In this document: positions 19,710 to 32,004 of the stretch, in pieces
Numbering within the stretch: position 1 is the stretch's first letter
How the letters are laid out: every line of letters starts with the position of its first letter
Assembly (NCBI GenBank): GCA_022432975.1
Contig: CM039509.1
Location: 26,686,510-26,750,509 of the forward strand
Direction of reading: 5' to 3'
DNA: 64,000 bases
Origin: Begonia masoniana
Lineage: Eukaryota > Streptophyta > Magnoliopsida > Cucurbitales > Begoniaceae
The notes under the pieces: model-generated
What the model saw: the letters and a program-made list of their open reading frames with translations, nothing else
Told to the model about the DNA's origin: nothing
The model's database searches: none
Translations under genes and position numbers: made by a program

Positions 19710-22700
19710 GCAGATTGAGTAGCTCGCCTATTTCTTATTCCATGAAGGTCAACGAGCAGTTTAAAGGTGCGTGCTCTATTTATTTGGCCTCTGTATTTGA
19801 TTGTCAGTTGCTCAGCGGAGAAAAGCCGAGCGACATTCCTATTGTCAGAGAGTTCTCTGGGATCTTTCTTGATGATCTTCCCGGGTTACCACCAGACCGG
19901 GAGATCGAATTCACTATTGATGTCTATCCAAACTCCGCGCCGAGGTTCAAGAACCCGTATCGGTTGGCACCAGCTGAGTTGAGGGAACTGAGGACTCAGC
20001 TTGACGAGTTGTTAGAGAAGGGTTTTATTCAACCCAGTGTTTCACCCTGGGGTGCGCCTGTTCTATTCGTCAAGAAGAAAGACGGGACCCTCAGGATGTG
20101 CATTGACTACAGAGAGTTGAACAAATTGACGGTGAAAAATAAGTATCCATTGCCTCAGATTGACGATTTATTTGATCAGCTGCAAGGTGCCCGAGTATTT
20201 TCGAGAATTGATCTACGCTCGGGTTACAATCAGCTGAAGGTCCGGAAGGATGATATACCGAAGACGGCATTCCGAACAAGGTATGGGCATTATGAGTTTC
20301 ATGTCATGTCTTTTGGACTTACTAATGCCCCTGCAGCGTTTATGGATTTGATGAACCGTGTCTTCAAGGAGTATCTGGACAAGTTCGTGGTGGTTTTCAT
20401 CGACGACATTCTGATCTACTCTAAGACGAAGGAAGAAAACGAGGAGCACTTGAGAATAGTTTTGAGGATTTTATGCCAGCACCAGTTGTATCCAAAGTTC
20501 TCTAAGTGCGAGTTCTGGCTAGATCGAGTCAGTTTTCTTGGCCACATTATATCAGAGGAAGGGGTTTCTGTGGATCCGAGCAAAATTCAGGCGGTCAGAG
20601 ATTGGCCACAGTCGAAGAACGTACAAGAGGTGCGCGGATTTCTCGGGTTAGTCGGTTATTACCGGAAGTTTATTGAGGGATTCTCGAAGATCGCACTTCC
20701 TCTTTCACGACTTACTCGGAAGAACGAGAGGTTTATATGGTCGTCTGCTTGTGATGATAGTTTTATGGAGTTAAAGCAGAGATTGACCACCGCTCCAGTA
20801 CTGGCACTACCTATTGAAGGTGACAAGTTCAGTATTTATTGTGACGCGTCTGGAGTGGGACTCGGATGTGTATTGATGCAAGAGGGGAGAGTTATTGCCT
20901 ATGCTTCTCGGCAGTTGAAGCCGTATGAGCAGAATTACCCTACACACGACCTTGAGTTAGCAGCTGTGGTCTTTGCACTGAAGATATGGAGACATTATTT
21001 ATATGGGCAGCAGTGCGAGATATTTTCAGACCACAAAAGTTTGAAGTACTTATTTACACAGAAGGAGCTTAATATACGACAAAGAAGATGGCTCGAGTTC
21101 ATCAAAGACTATGAGTTTGAGATAAAGTACCACCCAGGAAAGGCGAACAAGGTAGCTGATGCTTTGAGTAGAGTACCTTCTGCGAGTCAGCCTTCATTAG
21201 CAGCGATGTCAGTTACGCTGCGGTCTGAGATAGAGAGGTTCGACGTGGAGATGGTGGCAGAGTTGTCCAATATGCTCACCAACATTTCTCTCAGACCGAC
21301 TATTTTGGATCGGATACGTGAGGCTCAGCAGAATGATACGGAGTGTGAGGAGCTTCGATCCAGCATGACATTGGGAGACTTGTCGGATTTTCATTTATCA
21401 GAGGATGGTATTCTGAAGTTCAAGCATAGGTGGTACGTGCCTAACGACAAGGATCTGAAGAAAGAGATATTGGCCGAGGCACATTCTTCGGCATATTCTG
21501 TGCACCCGGGAAGAACTAAGATGTACCGAGACTTAAAGCAACATTTCTGGTGGCCGAACATGAAGCGGGAGGTTGCCAAGTACGTTGAGACCTGTCTAGT
21601 CTGCCAACAGGTAAAGGCAGAGCACCAGAGACCGGCCGGAACATTATTGCCACTGTCGATTCCGGAGTGGAAGTGGGAGCAGATTTCCATGAATTTCATT
21701 GTGGGGCTCCCGAGGACGACAAAGGGCCACGACGGCATATGGGTTATTGTGGACCGATTGACAAAGTCGGCCCACTTCTTATCTGTGAGGATCACGTCTT
21801 CTATGGATCAGCTCGCCGAGCTTTATATACAGGAGATTGTTAGACTTCACGGTGTGCCAGTTTCGATTGTCTCAGACAGAGATCCGAGATTTACTTCGAA
21901 GTTCTGGAAGAGCCTGCATAAAGCTATGGGAACTCAGCTTAATTTCAGCACGGCCTTTCATCCTCAGACTGATGGTCAGACAGAGAGGACGAACCAGATT
22001 CTGGAGGATATGCTCAGAGCTTGTGTGCTGGAGTTTCAGGGCTCGTGGAGCCGATATTTGCCTCTGATTGAGTTCTCGTACAACAACAGCTTCCAGGCTA
22101 CGATTGGCATGGCTCCGTACGAGGCGCTGTATGGTCGGAAATGTAGATCTCCGTTATATTGGGACGAGGTTGGCGAGGCCAGCATCGTTGGTCCTAAGAT
22201 TCTACAGCAGACGGCAGAGAAGATTGCCATTATCCGACAGCGTATCGAGATAGCTCAGAGCAGACAGAAGAGCTACGCTGACACGAGACGGAGGGAGCTA
22301 GAGTTCGAGGAAGGTGACGAAGTTTATCTTAAAGTTTCTCCGTTCAAAGGTGTTGCAAGATTTGGAACGAGGGGTAAGTTAAACCCTCGTTATGTTGGAC
22401 CCTTTCCTATTCTGAAGAGAATCGGGAAGTTGGCGTATAGACTACAGCTTCCGGCTTCCATGGAGGGTATCCACGACGTATTCCACGTGTCCATGCTTCG
22501 GAAATGTTTGCGTGATCCTTCGCATGTCGTGGAGGCTACAGAGATCGAGGTACAGCCTACCTTGACTTATGAGGAAAGGCCGGTACGTATTTTGGAGTCT
22601 TCCATTAAAGTTTTACGCAACAAAGAAATTCCGCTAGTTAAAGTTTTGTGGCGGAACCATGAGGTGGAAGAAGCTACATGGGAGCGACAGCAGGATATGA

Positions 22701-22711
22701 TGACTAAGTAA
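19706..22711 (+). CDS. Element A pol (RT, RNase H, integrase, chromodomain)
   Basis: A single open frame of 1001 codons, the best preserved gene in the window. In order: RT with FVKKKDGT and [10 protein letters not shown], and the catalytic FIDDIL near residue 231; RNase H with [27 protein letters not shown] and VADALSR; integrase zinc finger (H-x-H ... CLVCQQ) near residues 590-635; the DDE core; [10 protein letters not shown]; and a chromodomain-like tail ([16 protein letters not shown] ... EEATWE). RT and RNase H look intact, but the first integrase acidic residue is Asn (MNFIVGLP, residue 663) where MDF is the rule. A TAA also removes the last residues (MMTK-stop, relatives continue YPELFV). 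So the element is probably not autonomous. Clade by motif similarity: Tekay/Del chromovirus. Confidence 0.93.
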   Translation: MSRLSSSPISYSMKVNEQFKGACSIYLASVFDCQLLSGEKPSDIPIVREFSGIFLDDLPGLPPDREIEFTIDVYPNSAPRFKNPYRLAPAELRELRTQLDELLEKGFIQPSVSPWGAPVLFVKKKDGTLRMCIDYRELNKLTVKNKYPLPQIDDLFDQLQGARVFSRIDLRSGYNQLKVRKDDIPKTAFRTRYGHYEFHVMSFGLTNAPAAFMDLMNRVFKEYLDKFVVVFIDDILIYSKTKEENEEHLRIVLRILCQHQLYPKFSKCEFWLDRVSFLGHIISEEGVSVDPSKIQAVRDWPQSKNVQEVRGFLGLVGYYRKFIEGFSKIALPLSRLTRKNERFIWSSACDDSFMELKQRLTTAPVLALPIEGDKFSIYCDASGVGLGCVLMQEGRVIAYASRQLKPYEQNYPTHDLELAAVVFALKIWRHYLYGQQCEIFSDHKSLKYLFTQKELNIRQRRWLEFIKDYEFEIKYHPGKANKVADALSRVPSASQPSLAAMSVTLRSEIERFDVEMVAELSNMLTNISLRPTILDRIREAQQNDTECEELRSSMTLGDLSDFHLSEDGILKFKHRWYVPNDKDLKKEILAEAHSSAYSVHPGRTKMYRDLKQHFWWPNMKREVAKYVETCLVCQQVKAEHQRPAGTLLPLSIPEWKWEQISMNFIVGLPRTTKGHDGIWVIVDRLTKSAHFLSVRITSSMDQLAELYIQEIVRLHGVPVSIVSDRDPRFTSKFWKSLHKAMGTQLNFSTAFHPQTDGQTERTNQILEDMLRACVLEFQGSWSRYLPLIEFSYNNSFQATIGMAPYEALYGRKCRSPLYWDEVGEASIVGPKILQQTAEKIAIIRQRIEIAQSRQKSYADTRRRELEFEEGDEVYLKVSPFKGVARFGTRGKLNPRYVGPFPILKRIGKLAYRLQLPASMEGIHDVFHVSMLRKCLRDPSHVVEATEIEVQPTLTYEERPVRILESSIKVLRNKEIPLVKVLWRNHEVEEATWERQQDMMTK

Positions 22712-22754
22712 CCCGAGCTATTTGTGTAGTTAAATTTTGTGGACAAAATTCTAA

Positions 22755-22769
22755 ATAAGGTAGGTGGAA
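22755..22769 (+). other. Polypurine tract of element A
   Basis: AAGGTAGGTGGAA directly before the 3' LTR start at 22770, following the pol end. It is less purine-pure than the element B PPT. Confidence 0.6.
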
Positions 22770-25307
22770 TGTAATATCCGACCTGTACGGAATTTTGTAT
22801 TATAATATACATATTGACATTTTGTATATATGTCAAATCAAACCCGTTTTACGAAAAGAAAGCGTCATTAGGATCCTAACGATTAGTTGGAATTTTAAGA
22901 AATTTACGAGAATTTCTGAAGTAATAACGCTATACTTCGAGTAATTAGGTTTCTCGTAAAATAACGGACGTTTTAGTAAAAATAGTAAACGAGGTTCGAT
23001 TTGCAAACGGACAGTTTTAATAAATCCCAAATAATAAATTGGACTTATTGGTGAAATAAGAAAATTTGGAGAAGCCAAATTGCTAGCCGATTGACGAAAC
23101 GAAGGACGAAACAAAATAGAAATAGAGCGAAGGGCATTATAGTAATTTACCAAACCAAATTTAATTAAAAACAAATGCTTCTCTTCTTCTCCACGCCATT
23201 CCTTCTCCCTGTGATTTTCCTCCATCCCCGCGGCGACATTTTATCTCCTCTCGGCGTCCTTGCTTCCAGTGGCCGGTTCGTACTCCAATCGTTCTGTTTT
23301 CTTCGTGCTTTCTCCTCCAATCGACGTTCTAGGTATGAACCTACGATCTTAGAGCTTTTATTTCGATGTTTAAGGAGTTTTAAACAATTAGGTTTCGTTT
23401 AGGTTTTGTTAAAAATCGAGATTTAGAGCTCGAAATTGATAGATTGTTATAGTTTACGAACGTATTGCACGTATTAAACGTTATTGGAAGAAGTTTGGAC
23501 GATTTAGGAGAAATGTTAAATTTGTAAATTTCGGGTTTTCGGAAAACTCGTAAATTTGATTTCGGGGTATCGAGCGTAGATTAATGGATTAAATGCCTCG
23601 ATAAGTTAAGTTGGAATATTAGGAAATTCCTTTAGTTGAGGTTTTGACAATTGGACGTTTATTAACTTAAACTCGTTTCAACGTCAATCCTTGTAAATTG
23701 CTTAGGTGATCAGCGCTCGTGGACGGAGCTTGAGCTGCTTTGGACACGAGGTAAGTTCTCGTGATCTTCTTTGGCCGATAGGCCTACACCGTACATCAAA
23801 GTCGTCTCGAGGAGTTTTGGAGATGCGTCTGTTTAATTTTGCTTGGATGGGTAGATAGGTTTAGTTGTTTTATAGGTTATAGGTTATACATTTATAGTCT
23901 TGATGGTACCCGTTATTGCTTGTTTACTTTATGATATAGAACTGTTCATGCATCACGTGTTTTAAAGAAAAGCATGAAAGTGAATTTTTGCACAATGTTT
24001 TAAAGATAATATAAAGAATAAAATGGGCCGCAAGGCATACAGTTAAAATGGGTCGTAAGGCATACAGTTAAAATGGGCCGTAAGGCATACAGTTAAAATG
24101 GGCCGAAAGGCATATAGGCCGAAAGGCATACAGTTTATAGGTCATGCGAGGTGGGGCTCAGGCACGGCTGTACGTGTTTTAAGCGTGTACCCCTCGCCTC
24201 TAGCTGGAAAGAGTACTCTGCCCGCTGGATGAGCTCTCTCCAGTTAGAGGGATAGGATCTCGGTGACACATACAGTGCATAGCATGGCATAGCATAGCAC
24301 AGCATAGCATAACATAGCATAGCATTTTCATTTATGAGTCTTACTGAGATTTTTATCTCATAGTGTATTGTATGGTGTAGGTGATTACGAGGGGACAGGT
24401 GAGGACGAGATCCCTCCACCTGAGGAGTGACGCAGTTGACGGAGGATGACCTGCTGTGGTGTGTTGCGCAGTCGATGCTCACCTGACCCATGGGGAAGTA
24501 TGTATAGATTTTGAGGGTTTTAAGTTATTTTGGATAGAATAGGAAAATTGTATAGACATTATAGGTTGTTTTGTTCTGGTAGTAGATAGGTTTACATTTT
24601 AATGTTTTTAAACGTTTTGTAATTGTTTAGTGATTTTAAAACATGAGGATATGTTCGGTTTTTAAACATATCCACGCGGTTTATTTCCATAAAACGTACT
24701 TGGTTTTAAAATGCGTTTGGAGTTGTTAACGAGGTAAGTGAATTATGTGGGTTTTGAGTGTTCGGAGGAATACGTGAATTGTGAATGTATGATGTAGGGA
24801 AGAGAAAAGAGAGGTGTATGTTGTGTGTATATGTGTGAACGCAGGAGAAGAAAAAGGAAAAGGGGAAGGAGGCAGAGGAGATGGCGACGAATCGCCATGG
24901 GGGCGATTGCATCGCCACTCCCTGGAAAATTTCCAGGGAGTGTGGCGATTAGTCGCCACAAATTGTGGCGACTGATCGTCACAGGCGATATGCAACAGGC
25001 GAGTAATCGCCTGTTGCAATCGCCGAAGGGCGATTATTCGCCCTATCTTTGGGCGAGTAATCGCCCCTGCATATAAGGGGCGATTGCCCCTTTTGTCCCT
25101 CAATTTAACTTAATTGTTTTTAAACTGATTTACATATTTGTTTTACATGTTATTTAAATTGTTCCAAGATTCGTTTTAAACGATTTTCCTAACGAACCTC
25201 GATTTCGATTCTGATTTCGATTTCGGTTTAGGTTCCGCTTAGGGTTTATTTAAAGTATTTATAAATAAAAAATAAAAAATATCGGGTACAGTATTAGGGT
25301 TGTGACA
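22770..25307 (+). mobile_element. 3' LTR of element A
   Basis: A 2538-bp LTR from TGTAATATCCGACC to GGGTTGTGACA, collinear with the 5' LTR. Visible differences are scattered substitutions and small indels (for example, hairpin unit number, and GCATAGCATAG repeat length near 24280-24325). It is followed by the right TSD CTTTC. Confidence 0.93.
24023..24133 (+). repeat. GNRA hairpin repeats, 3' LTR of A
   Basis: GCCGCAAGGC, GTCGTAAGGC, GCCGTAAGGC and two GCCGAAAGGC units. Loop sequences differ (GCAA, GUAA, GAAA) but all keep the GNRA pattern. Confidence 0.85.
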
Positions 25308-25312
25308 CTTTC
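25308..25312. repeat. TSD CTTTC, right copy (element A)
   Basis: Pairs with 15522-15526; the element B pol frame resumes here. Confidence 0.93.
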
Positions 25313-27933
25313 CCTTCTTACCAAATCTTAAAACTCCTTTAAAGGGTGAAACCTTTAAGAATACCTCATCCCCTACAGCAAATTCAAGATCTCTTCTTCT
25401 TTGGTCTGCATAACTCTTCTATCGGCTTTGTGCAGTCACCATTCTCCTCCTAATAATGGCAATCTTGTCTGACATCTGCTGTAAAATCTCGGGTCCTAGG
25501 AGTTTTGCTTCACCAACTTCATCCCAATACAAAGGTGACCTGCATATCCTGCCATACAGTGCCTCATAAGGTGTCATATCAATAGTGGACTGGTAACTAT
25601 TGTTGTAAGAGAATTCCACTAAGGGCAGGTGTCGACTCCAAGATGTCTGAAAGTCTATCACAAACGCTCGAGTGTCTGAATTGTTCTCTCTAATTGGCCA
25701 TCTGTCTGAGGGTGGAATGCAATGCTGAAGGATAACTTAGTACCAAGCGTGCCTTGAAGACCCCGCCAAAACCTTGAGGTGAACCTAGGATCACGATCAG
25801 AGATTATGGATATCGGAATCCCATGCAATCTAATGATTTCCTGAACATACAGATTAGCAAGCTGGTCCATCGTGTATGTTGTCTTTACAGGTAGGAAGTA
25901 AGCTAACTTCGTCAATCTGTCAACCACAACCCAGATGCTGTCATGACCTTTAGTTGTCTTAGGTAATCCAACAACAAAATCCATGGCAATGTTTTCCCAC
26001 TTCCATTCATGGATCGGTAAGGGTTGAAGAGTACCTCTTGGGCGTTGGTGTTCTGCTTTAACTTGCTGGCAAACCAAACATGACTCCACATACTTGGCAA
26101 TATCCCTCTTCATATTTGGCCACCAATAATATAACCTTAAATCCCGATACATCTTGGTGTTACCAGGATGTACAGAGAAAGGAGATGAGTGTGTCTCAGC
26201 CAAGATCAACTCACGCAACTCCTTATCACATGGAATGTACCATCGATTCCTAAATTTCAAAATACCATCATTGGAGAGACCGAATTCCGAGGAGGCATCT
26301 TTTAACTTACTCATCATACTATTATTCTCCTTTGAATCCTTCTGTTGTGCCTCTTTGACCTTATCCAAAATAGTTGGTCGAATGGTTAAATCAGCAAGTA
26401 ATGTTGACAACTCTGGAACTATTTCAGACTCGAACTTCTGAACTTCCTTCCATAATGGTATAGACACGATTGATACTGTGGGCTGCATTGTCTTTGACAT
26501 TCTGCTTAATGCATCAGCCACAGCATTGGCCTTACCCGGGTGATACTTGATTTCGAAGTCATAATCCTTAACAAACTCCAACCAACGTCTTTGTCTCATG
26601 TTTATTTCCTTTTGGGTGAAGAGGTACTTCAGGATCTTATGGTCAGAAAACACCTCACACTGCTGACCATATAAATAGTGTCTCTAAATTTTTAGTGCAA
26701 AAACAACAGCAGCTAATTCCAAATCGTGGGTGGGGTAATTCTGCTCATAACTCTTCAGCTGCCTATAGGCATACGCCACAACCTTACTTTCTTGCATCAG
26801 AACACACCCCAGACCAACTTTGAATGCATCACAGTAGACACTAAACTTTCCTTCTTCGGTTGGGAGAGTCAAAAGTGGGGCTGTTGTCAACTTCAACTTA
26901 AGTGTCTGGAAGCCATCTTCACAAGCTTCAGTCCAAGAGTACTTGGTGTCCTTCTTTGTTAAATTAGTTAAAGGTTTAGCTATCATAGAAAATCTCTTAA
27001 TAAACTTCCTATAATAACCTGCCAGACCAAGAAAACTGCGGACTTCACTGGCATTTATTGGCTGTGGCCAATCCTTAACGGCCTGAATTTTAGTTGGATC
27101 TACTGATATACCTTCAGCAGAGATGACATGACCTAAGAAGTTGACCTTATCCAACCAGAACTCACACTTAGACAGCTTGGCATAGAGCTGCTGCTGATTT
27201 AATGTCGTCAAAACCACTCTTAAATGTTCTGTATGGTCAGCCTCAGTACGTGAGTATATTAGTACATCATCTATAAACACAATCACAAACTTATCCAAAT
27301 ACTCATGAAACACAAGTCCATAAAAGCTGCAGGCGCATTAGTCAGTCCAAACGACATCACAAGAAATTCATAGTGTCCGTAGCGGGTCCTGAAGGCTGTC
27401 TTTGGTATATCACTCTCCTTAACCTTCAGTTGGTAGTAACCCGAGCGTAAGTCAATCTTTGAAAACACTCTAGCTCCTTGTAATTGGTCAAATAGATCAT
27501 CAATTCAGGGTAAAGGATATTTATTCTTAATTGTCAACTTGTTTAGCTCCCTATAGTCAATGCACATTCTAAGAGAACTATCCTTCTTCTTAACGAATAA
27601 AACAGGTGCACCCTAGGGAGAACTGCTATGGCGTATAAACCCCTTATCTACTAATTCCTATAGTTGGACTTTTAATTCTTTCAACTCAACAGGTGCCATG
27701 CGGTTCTTAGACACAAGTAAAGCCTCAGGATAAGTATCTATTACAAACTCAATTTCTCTGTCGGGTGGTATTCCGGGCAAGTCATCCAAAAATGTGTCCG
27801 GAAACTCTCTGACTATGGGAATATCTTGTAGTTTTACCTTATTCTCCACCCGAACATCAATTCCACAAGCTAGAAAACTCTCACAACCACTCTTCAGTAA
27901 TCGTTGAGTTTCTAGTGAGGAAATAATTGGCAT
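25308..27933 (-). pseudogene. Element B pol (RT, RNase H, most of integrase)
   Basis: Minus strand, Tekay-like. [18 protein letters not shown] near 27780, [10 protein letters not shown] near 27560, FIDDVLIYS near 27255 (catalytic Asp pair intact). RNase [11 protein letters not shown] (usually DASGVG), [24 protein letters not shown] near 26510. Integrase: zinc finger near 26060-26170, MDFVVGLP near 25980 with Asp present, SDRDPRF near 25790, DGQLERT near 25700. Stops near 27483, 27615, 27660 and 26684 fit Trp, Gln or Arg codons hit by transitions. Small deletions shift the frame near 27310 (after FMDL) and near 25660 (after LERL). The gene is cut at its left end by element A and finishes at 15144-15526. 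Confidence 0.9.
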
Positions 27934-27963
27934 TTTACTTAGTTTTGGGATAGCTTGGAAGGA

Positions 27964-29340
27964 CTACCGATCACCATTCGGGGGTCGGAACTCAACTAAT
28001 CTAGACCTACAACTTATTGTGGCATAATGCCTGAATAACCAATCCATCCCTAGTATGACCTCATATCCTCTCATATCGATTACGATCAGTTCTACATATA
28101 GCTTCTTATCTCCTAAGGACATAACATCACCTTTCAATATCTGCTCAGAATGTAAGGACTTCCCCGACGGTAACATGACACTAAATGACCTCTCAGCTGG
28201 CATGAGTTCTAGTTTATGCTCAAGTACAAACATGGTTGATACAAACGAGTGTGTGGCCCCTGTATTTATAAGTGTGTAAGCAGAAATACCACAAACCATA
28301 ATGGTACCTGTTATGACTGTGTGCTGCTCGGCATCTTCATCCTCCATTAAAGCATAAACCCTTGGCGCTACCCTGACTCGATTCGGGTCTGGAGGCATAG
28401 GGCAGTCTCTGACCACATGTCCAACCTTATCACATCTATAACAGCGGTCAGAATGTAACTTGCATTCGCCGGGATGGTTCTTCTAACAGGTGGGGCATAG
28501 AGGAGCCAGGGGTCGCTTTCCTTTTCCTTGGTCATCATTTGGATTGAAGGGTCTCTTTATACCTTTCTGCTGTTGCTGTGGCCCTCTGTTCAGTTGTGGT
28601 TGCCAACCTCTGCCCTAGCGCGGTGGTGGCTGAGTATCCTTGAAAAACTTCCTTGGCGGTTCACATTGTTCTCGTACTGCCAACATTACCTCTTCCAATT
28701 CCAAAGCCTTAGCAACCACTTCGGAATAAGGTATGTTATGGATCCCTGCAGTCTTCACTCCCTGGAAGAGGCTCGGCTTCAGTCTGTGGACAAACTGGTG
28801 AATCTTGTCCTCCTCATCATCCACCAGACGGGGTGCAAACCGAGACAGTGCCTCAAACTTACAGATATAATCAGCCACAGAACCAGTTTGACGTAGTTGC
28901 ATGAATTCCATTTTCTTGCTGGCCCGAACAGCTCGGTTGAAGTACTTGTCAAAGAAGGCAGTCTTAAACATTTCCCAGGTCATAGCTCCCGCATTAGAGG
29001 TGCTCTAGATTGAGTTCCACCAATGCCTTACATCAAGTTCCAGGTGAAAGACAGCACACGTAACCTTATCTCCGTCCTCAACTTTTGCATACTTGAACAT
29101 GTCCTCCATCTTCTAAATCCATTCCTCAGCATAAACAGGGTCTGAAACTCGACCATTAAATGTCGGGGGTCGAAGCTGGTGAAAACGATCGCCACCATGA
29201 TCTTGAGCTGCATTTGAACTAGAATTCACTTGTTCTTCTCTAGCAATCATCAGCTATTCGATCTGGCGAGATTGGCGCATGACCAACTCTATCAACTGAG
29301 CAATGGCATTGCTGTCCTCATTGGTCTCTCTTTGCTGACC
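27964..29340 (-). pseudogene. Element B gag-protease
   Basis: Minus strand. Capsid region with AEEWI, MEFMQLRQTGSVADY near 28910 and FEALSRFAPRLV. Zinc knuckle CYRCDKVGHVVRDC near 28410-28450. Protease region ends with VILGMDWLFRHYATI near 28030. The protease motif reads LINTGATHSFVS, so the catalytic Asp is Asn. Stops near 28496, 28617, 29008, 29116 and 29256 are all TAG where CAG is plausible. The frame ends at NGDR-stop before pol. Dead by several independent lesions. Confidence 0.87.
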
Positions 29341-29496
29341 TCTTATCATTTTGAGATTCCTAAACAAATATTCATAAATACATCTTAACTTAATGACATT
29401 TACTAAAATCATAAACACTTAAAGTTGCTGGAGTGTACTCATGTGGCAGTCAGTGCTGGAAGGCAATCTACAGAATCGATTTTAGAACCCGATTTT

Positions 29497-29508
29497 GCTT
29501 TGATACCA
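29497..29508 (-). other. Primer binding site of element B
   Basis: Minus-strand TGGTATCAAAGC, one mismatch from the initiator tRNA-Met PBS, 4 bp inside the 5' LTR boundary at 29513. Confidence 0.85.
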
Positions 29509-29939
29509 TAATTGTAATGACCCCGTTAAAGGCTGCGACATAAACATAAACATCCTTCGGATAAATACTGGCTTGTTCTCTGTTTCGTCCTATCTACTTC
29601 ATGTTATATCATTATATATATTTTTTTTAAGAAATACAAAACTCCGAAACATTTCAGTATCAGACGAAACTGAACCCTTCATAAACTCAACTTCTTCTTT
29701 AAACTATTGACATGCTAAGTCACATAATTATGCAACAATGTTCAGCCATTAACCACATAAGGAAATCGGCTAGGAGAAGGTATCCTTAGATCACCTGACT
29801 CCATCGATCTCGGGTTGCATGGAGTTGCAGACTTTATCGGTAAGAAAGACACATCCACCGATCGTCACGTGCACTTCGCGTGACCCAATGGACATCGCCC
29901 GGTAGAGGTCATCTACCGATGGGCACGTGTAATGCACAT

Positions 29940-30260
29940 AATCCATGGAACATCATCCGGTATTTGAAATACACTACATCGCCCGGTCACTAGACGACAA
30001 ACTACACTTACATCATCCGGTATTTGAAATACACTACATTGCCCGGTCACTAGACGACAAACTACACTTACATCATCCGGTATTTGAAATACACTACATC
30101 GCTCGGTCACTAGATGACAAAACTACACTTACACCATCCGGTGAGTACAACTCTTGACATCATCCGGTGAGTACAATTCTCGACATCATCCGGTGACGTC
30201 AGCCGGAAGGTTCAATCGATCAACCTCTACCATCCAACTCCTGCCGATTACGTCAGCCGG
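29940..30260 (-). repeat. CATCCGG repeats in element B 5' LTR
   Basis: Three ~59-bp units with CATCATCCGGTATTTGAAAT ... CCCGGTCACTAGACGACAAA, followed by short CATCATCCGGTGAGTACAA units. TGACGTCA, a canonical bZIP (CRE/ASF-1-like) site, is at 30194-30201, with a related TTACGTCA near 30246. Confidence 0.8.
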
Positions 30261-30691
30261 ATGATACACTCATCCAGCTTCTATCATTCAGCAGTAAAAT
30301 ACTATAATCATCAAACAACTTCAACCAACAGAAAATACCACGAATCACACAAATCTCAACCTGATAGACATAAACCTCAAATGAATAAAAAATCATAGAC
30401 TCGTTCAGGAATACGTAAGCGGAAGACTCATATAATACAAGATATCCTAGGTTCTTACAATCATCCTCAAAACTCAGAGGTTGAACCAGACAATTCCAAG
30501 TCCAAATAAAAACAAACATGATCTTGTCCTACTTAGACATCAGTTTTCTCATAAGTCTTACTGACATAAAATGAGCATAACCACGGGTCATAATCGCCTG
30601 CCAGCCATAGACTTTCCCCCCTGAGTACCATCCTGCAACCAGCCTTAGACATCATCATTGAATTTGGAATCCTCACCTGATATTTTGTCAC

Positions 30692-31302
30692 CTACATCAT
30701 AAGGTTTAAACTGTAAGCTTAATGCTTAGTAAGGAATGTAATACTAACATGTACATGAGAATGCATATTTGTAAGAAAATCATGATCATGTTCGTTTCAT
30801 GCTCTTTTCTTGTTCTTATTTGTATTCTTGTTCATCACTTTCATCATATGGATTAAGGGAGGATTTGTGCCGTAAAGGGAGGATGACAGTGTAAGTGTAC
30901 ATAGTCCCTTTCGGGCTGTATTCATAGTCCTTCTCTTTGGACAGTGACATACGCCAAACCGCCCCCAACCCTCACTTAATCCAGTTGCATAAGTTTCATA
31001 TTCGTTCTCATATCTTGTTCATGGGGAAAAACATGCTCACAAATCATTTTCATATGCTTGAGAAGTAAATCATGATGCATGACATGAATGTTCTTAAATC
31101 ATCAGACTATGGAAAATATCATACTAGACAGTTAACTTCATAGACTCTATCAGAACATCACATAACATAGTTCTCAAACATCCGTAAATCATCCAAGTAC
31201 AAACCATCTTACTAACTTGAAACAAACCTCAAACACATAACTAATTTAGTACCCTTAAGATATAGGGCCCTAATGGCCGGAAATCTTAATACATTCACTT
31301 AC
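30692..31302 (-). promoter_or_regulatory. Putative second leader intron, element B 5' LTR
   Basis: CCAG/GTAAGTG at 31302 is followed by the GGCCATTAGGGCCCTACATC variant of the shared segment. GATGTAG/GTGAC closes it at 30692. Same architecture as LTRs A, C, E, F and H. Splicing is inferred. Confidence 0.45.
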
Positions 31303-32004
31303 CTGGCTCCCTTAGCAAATTCGTGCTCCTTTTTTTCAGACTTCTTCACCTAAAACATTTACATCGCAGTAGTTAAAACAAAATCCTAACAGTCATAATC
31401 ACAAGTCATCCTAAGATCTAGTAGTTAAAGTCATTCCTGAATCCCTTAGTCTAGTTCTCTGTGTGCAGTCTGAAATCCAAAAACCGAAACAGCTAGGTTC
31501 AACTAGCGATTAATTAGGGCCGATTATATTAAATGTCCAGAATCGATTCGGAAATGACATTACTAAATCAAGATTATAAATGTCACTATTGTTACTCGGC
31601 CATTGGAGGAACCAAACTCCAACACAAGCTGAAAAACAGAGCTTAACAACTAACTGACAACTACATTGTCTAACCCATACCTCAAGCGTAGAGTATTCGA
31701 TAAATAGCAAGGGAACTGGTCGTCGAAGGGAGGATTACTAGCAGGCAGAGAGCGAGAGCTCGGGAGAGAAAATCGCTGAAGGAGAAATTGTCGGCTACAG
31801 TGGCGTTGGTGTGGTTTAAAAATTTTCCATTTCCTTTATATATCGATCACAACCCACCCTTATTACAATTTTGCCAGTCAACCTAGTTTAACACCACATG
31901 AAATTAATTAAGTTTTGGCATAAAATTTCGAACCAAAAATATCAAATAAACATGACCGTTAAAATGATTAGGAAAATCACCTGATCAACTTGTCAGGTGT
32001 TACA

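Larger units (their letters stand above)
29513..32004 (-). mobile_element. 5' LTR of element B
   Basis: A 2492-bp LTR from TGTAACACCTGACAAG (32004) to GGGGTCATTACA (29513). Putative leader sites on the minus strand: GAG/GTATGG at 31680, TTTTAG/GTGA at 31350, middle segment 31349-31303, CCAG/GTAAGTG at 31302, GATGTAG/GTGA at 30692. The 5' 850 bp matches 14279-15129. Confidence 0.92.
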
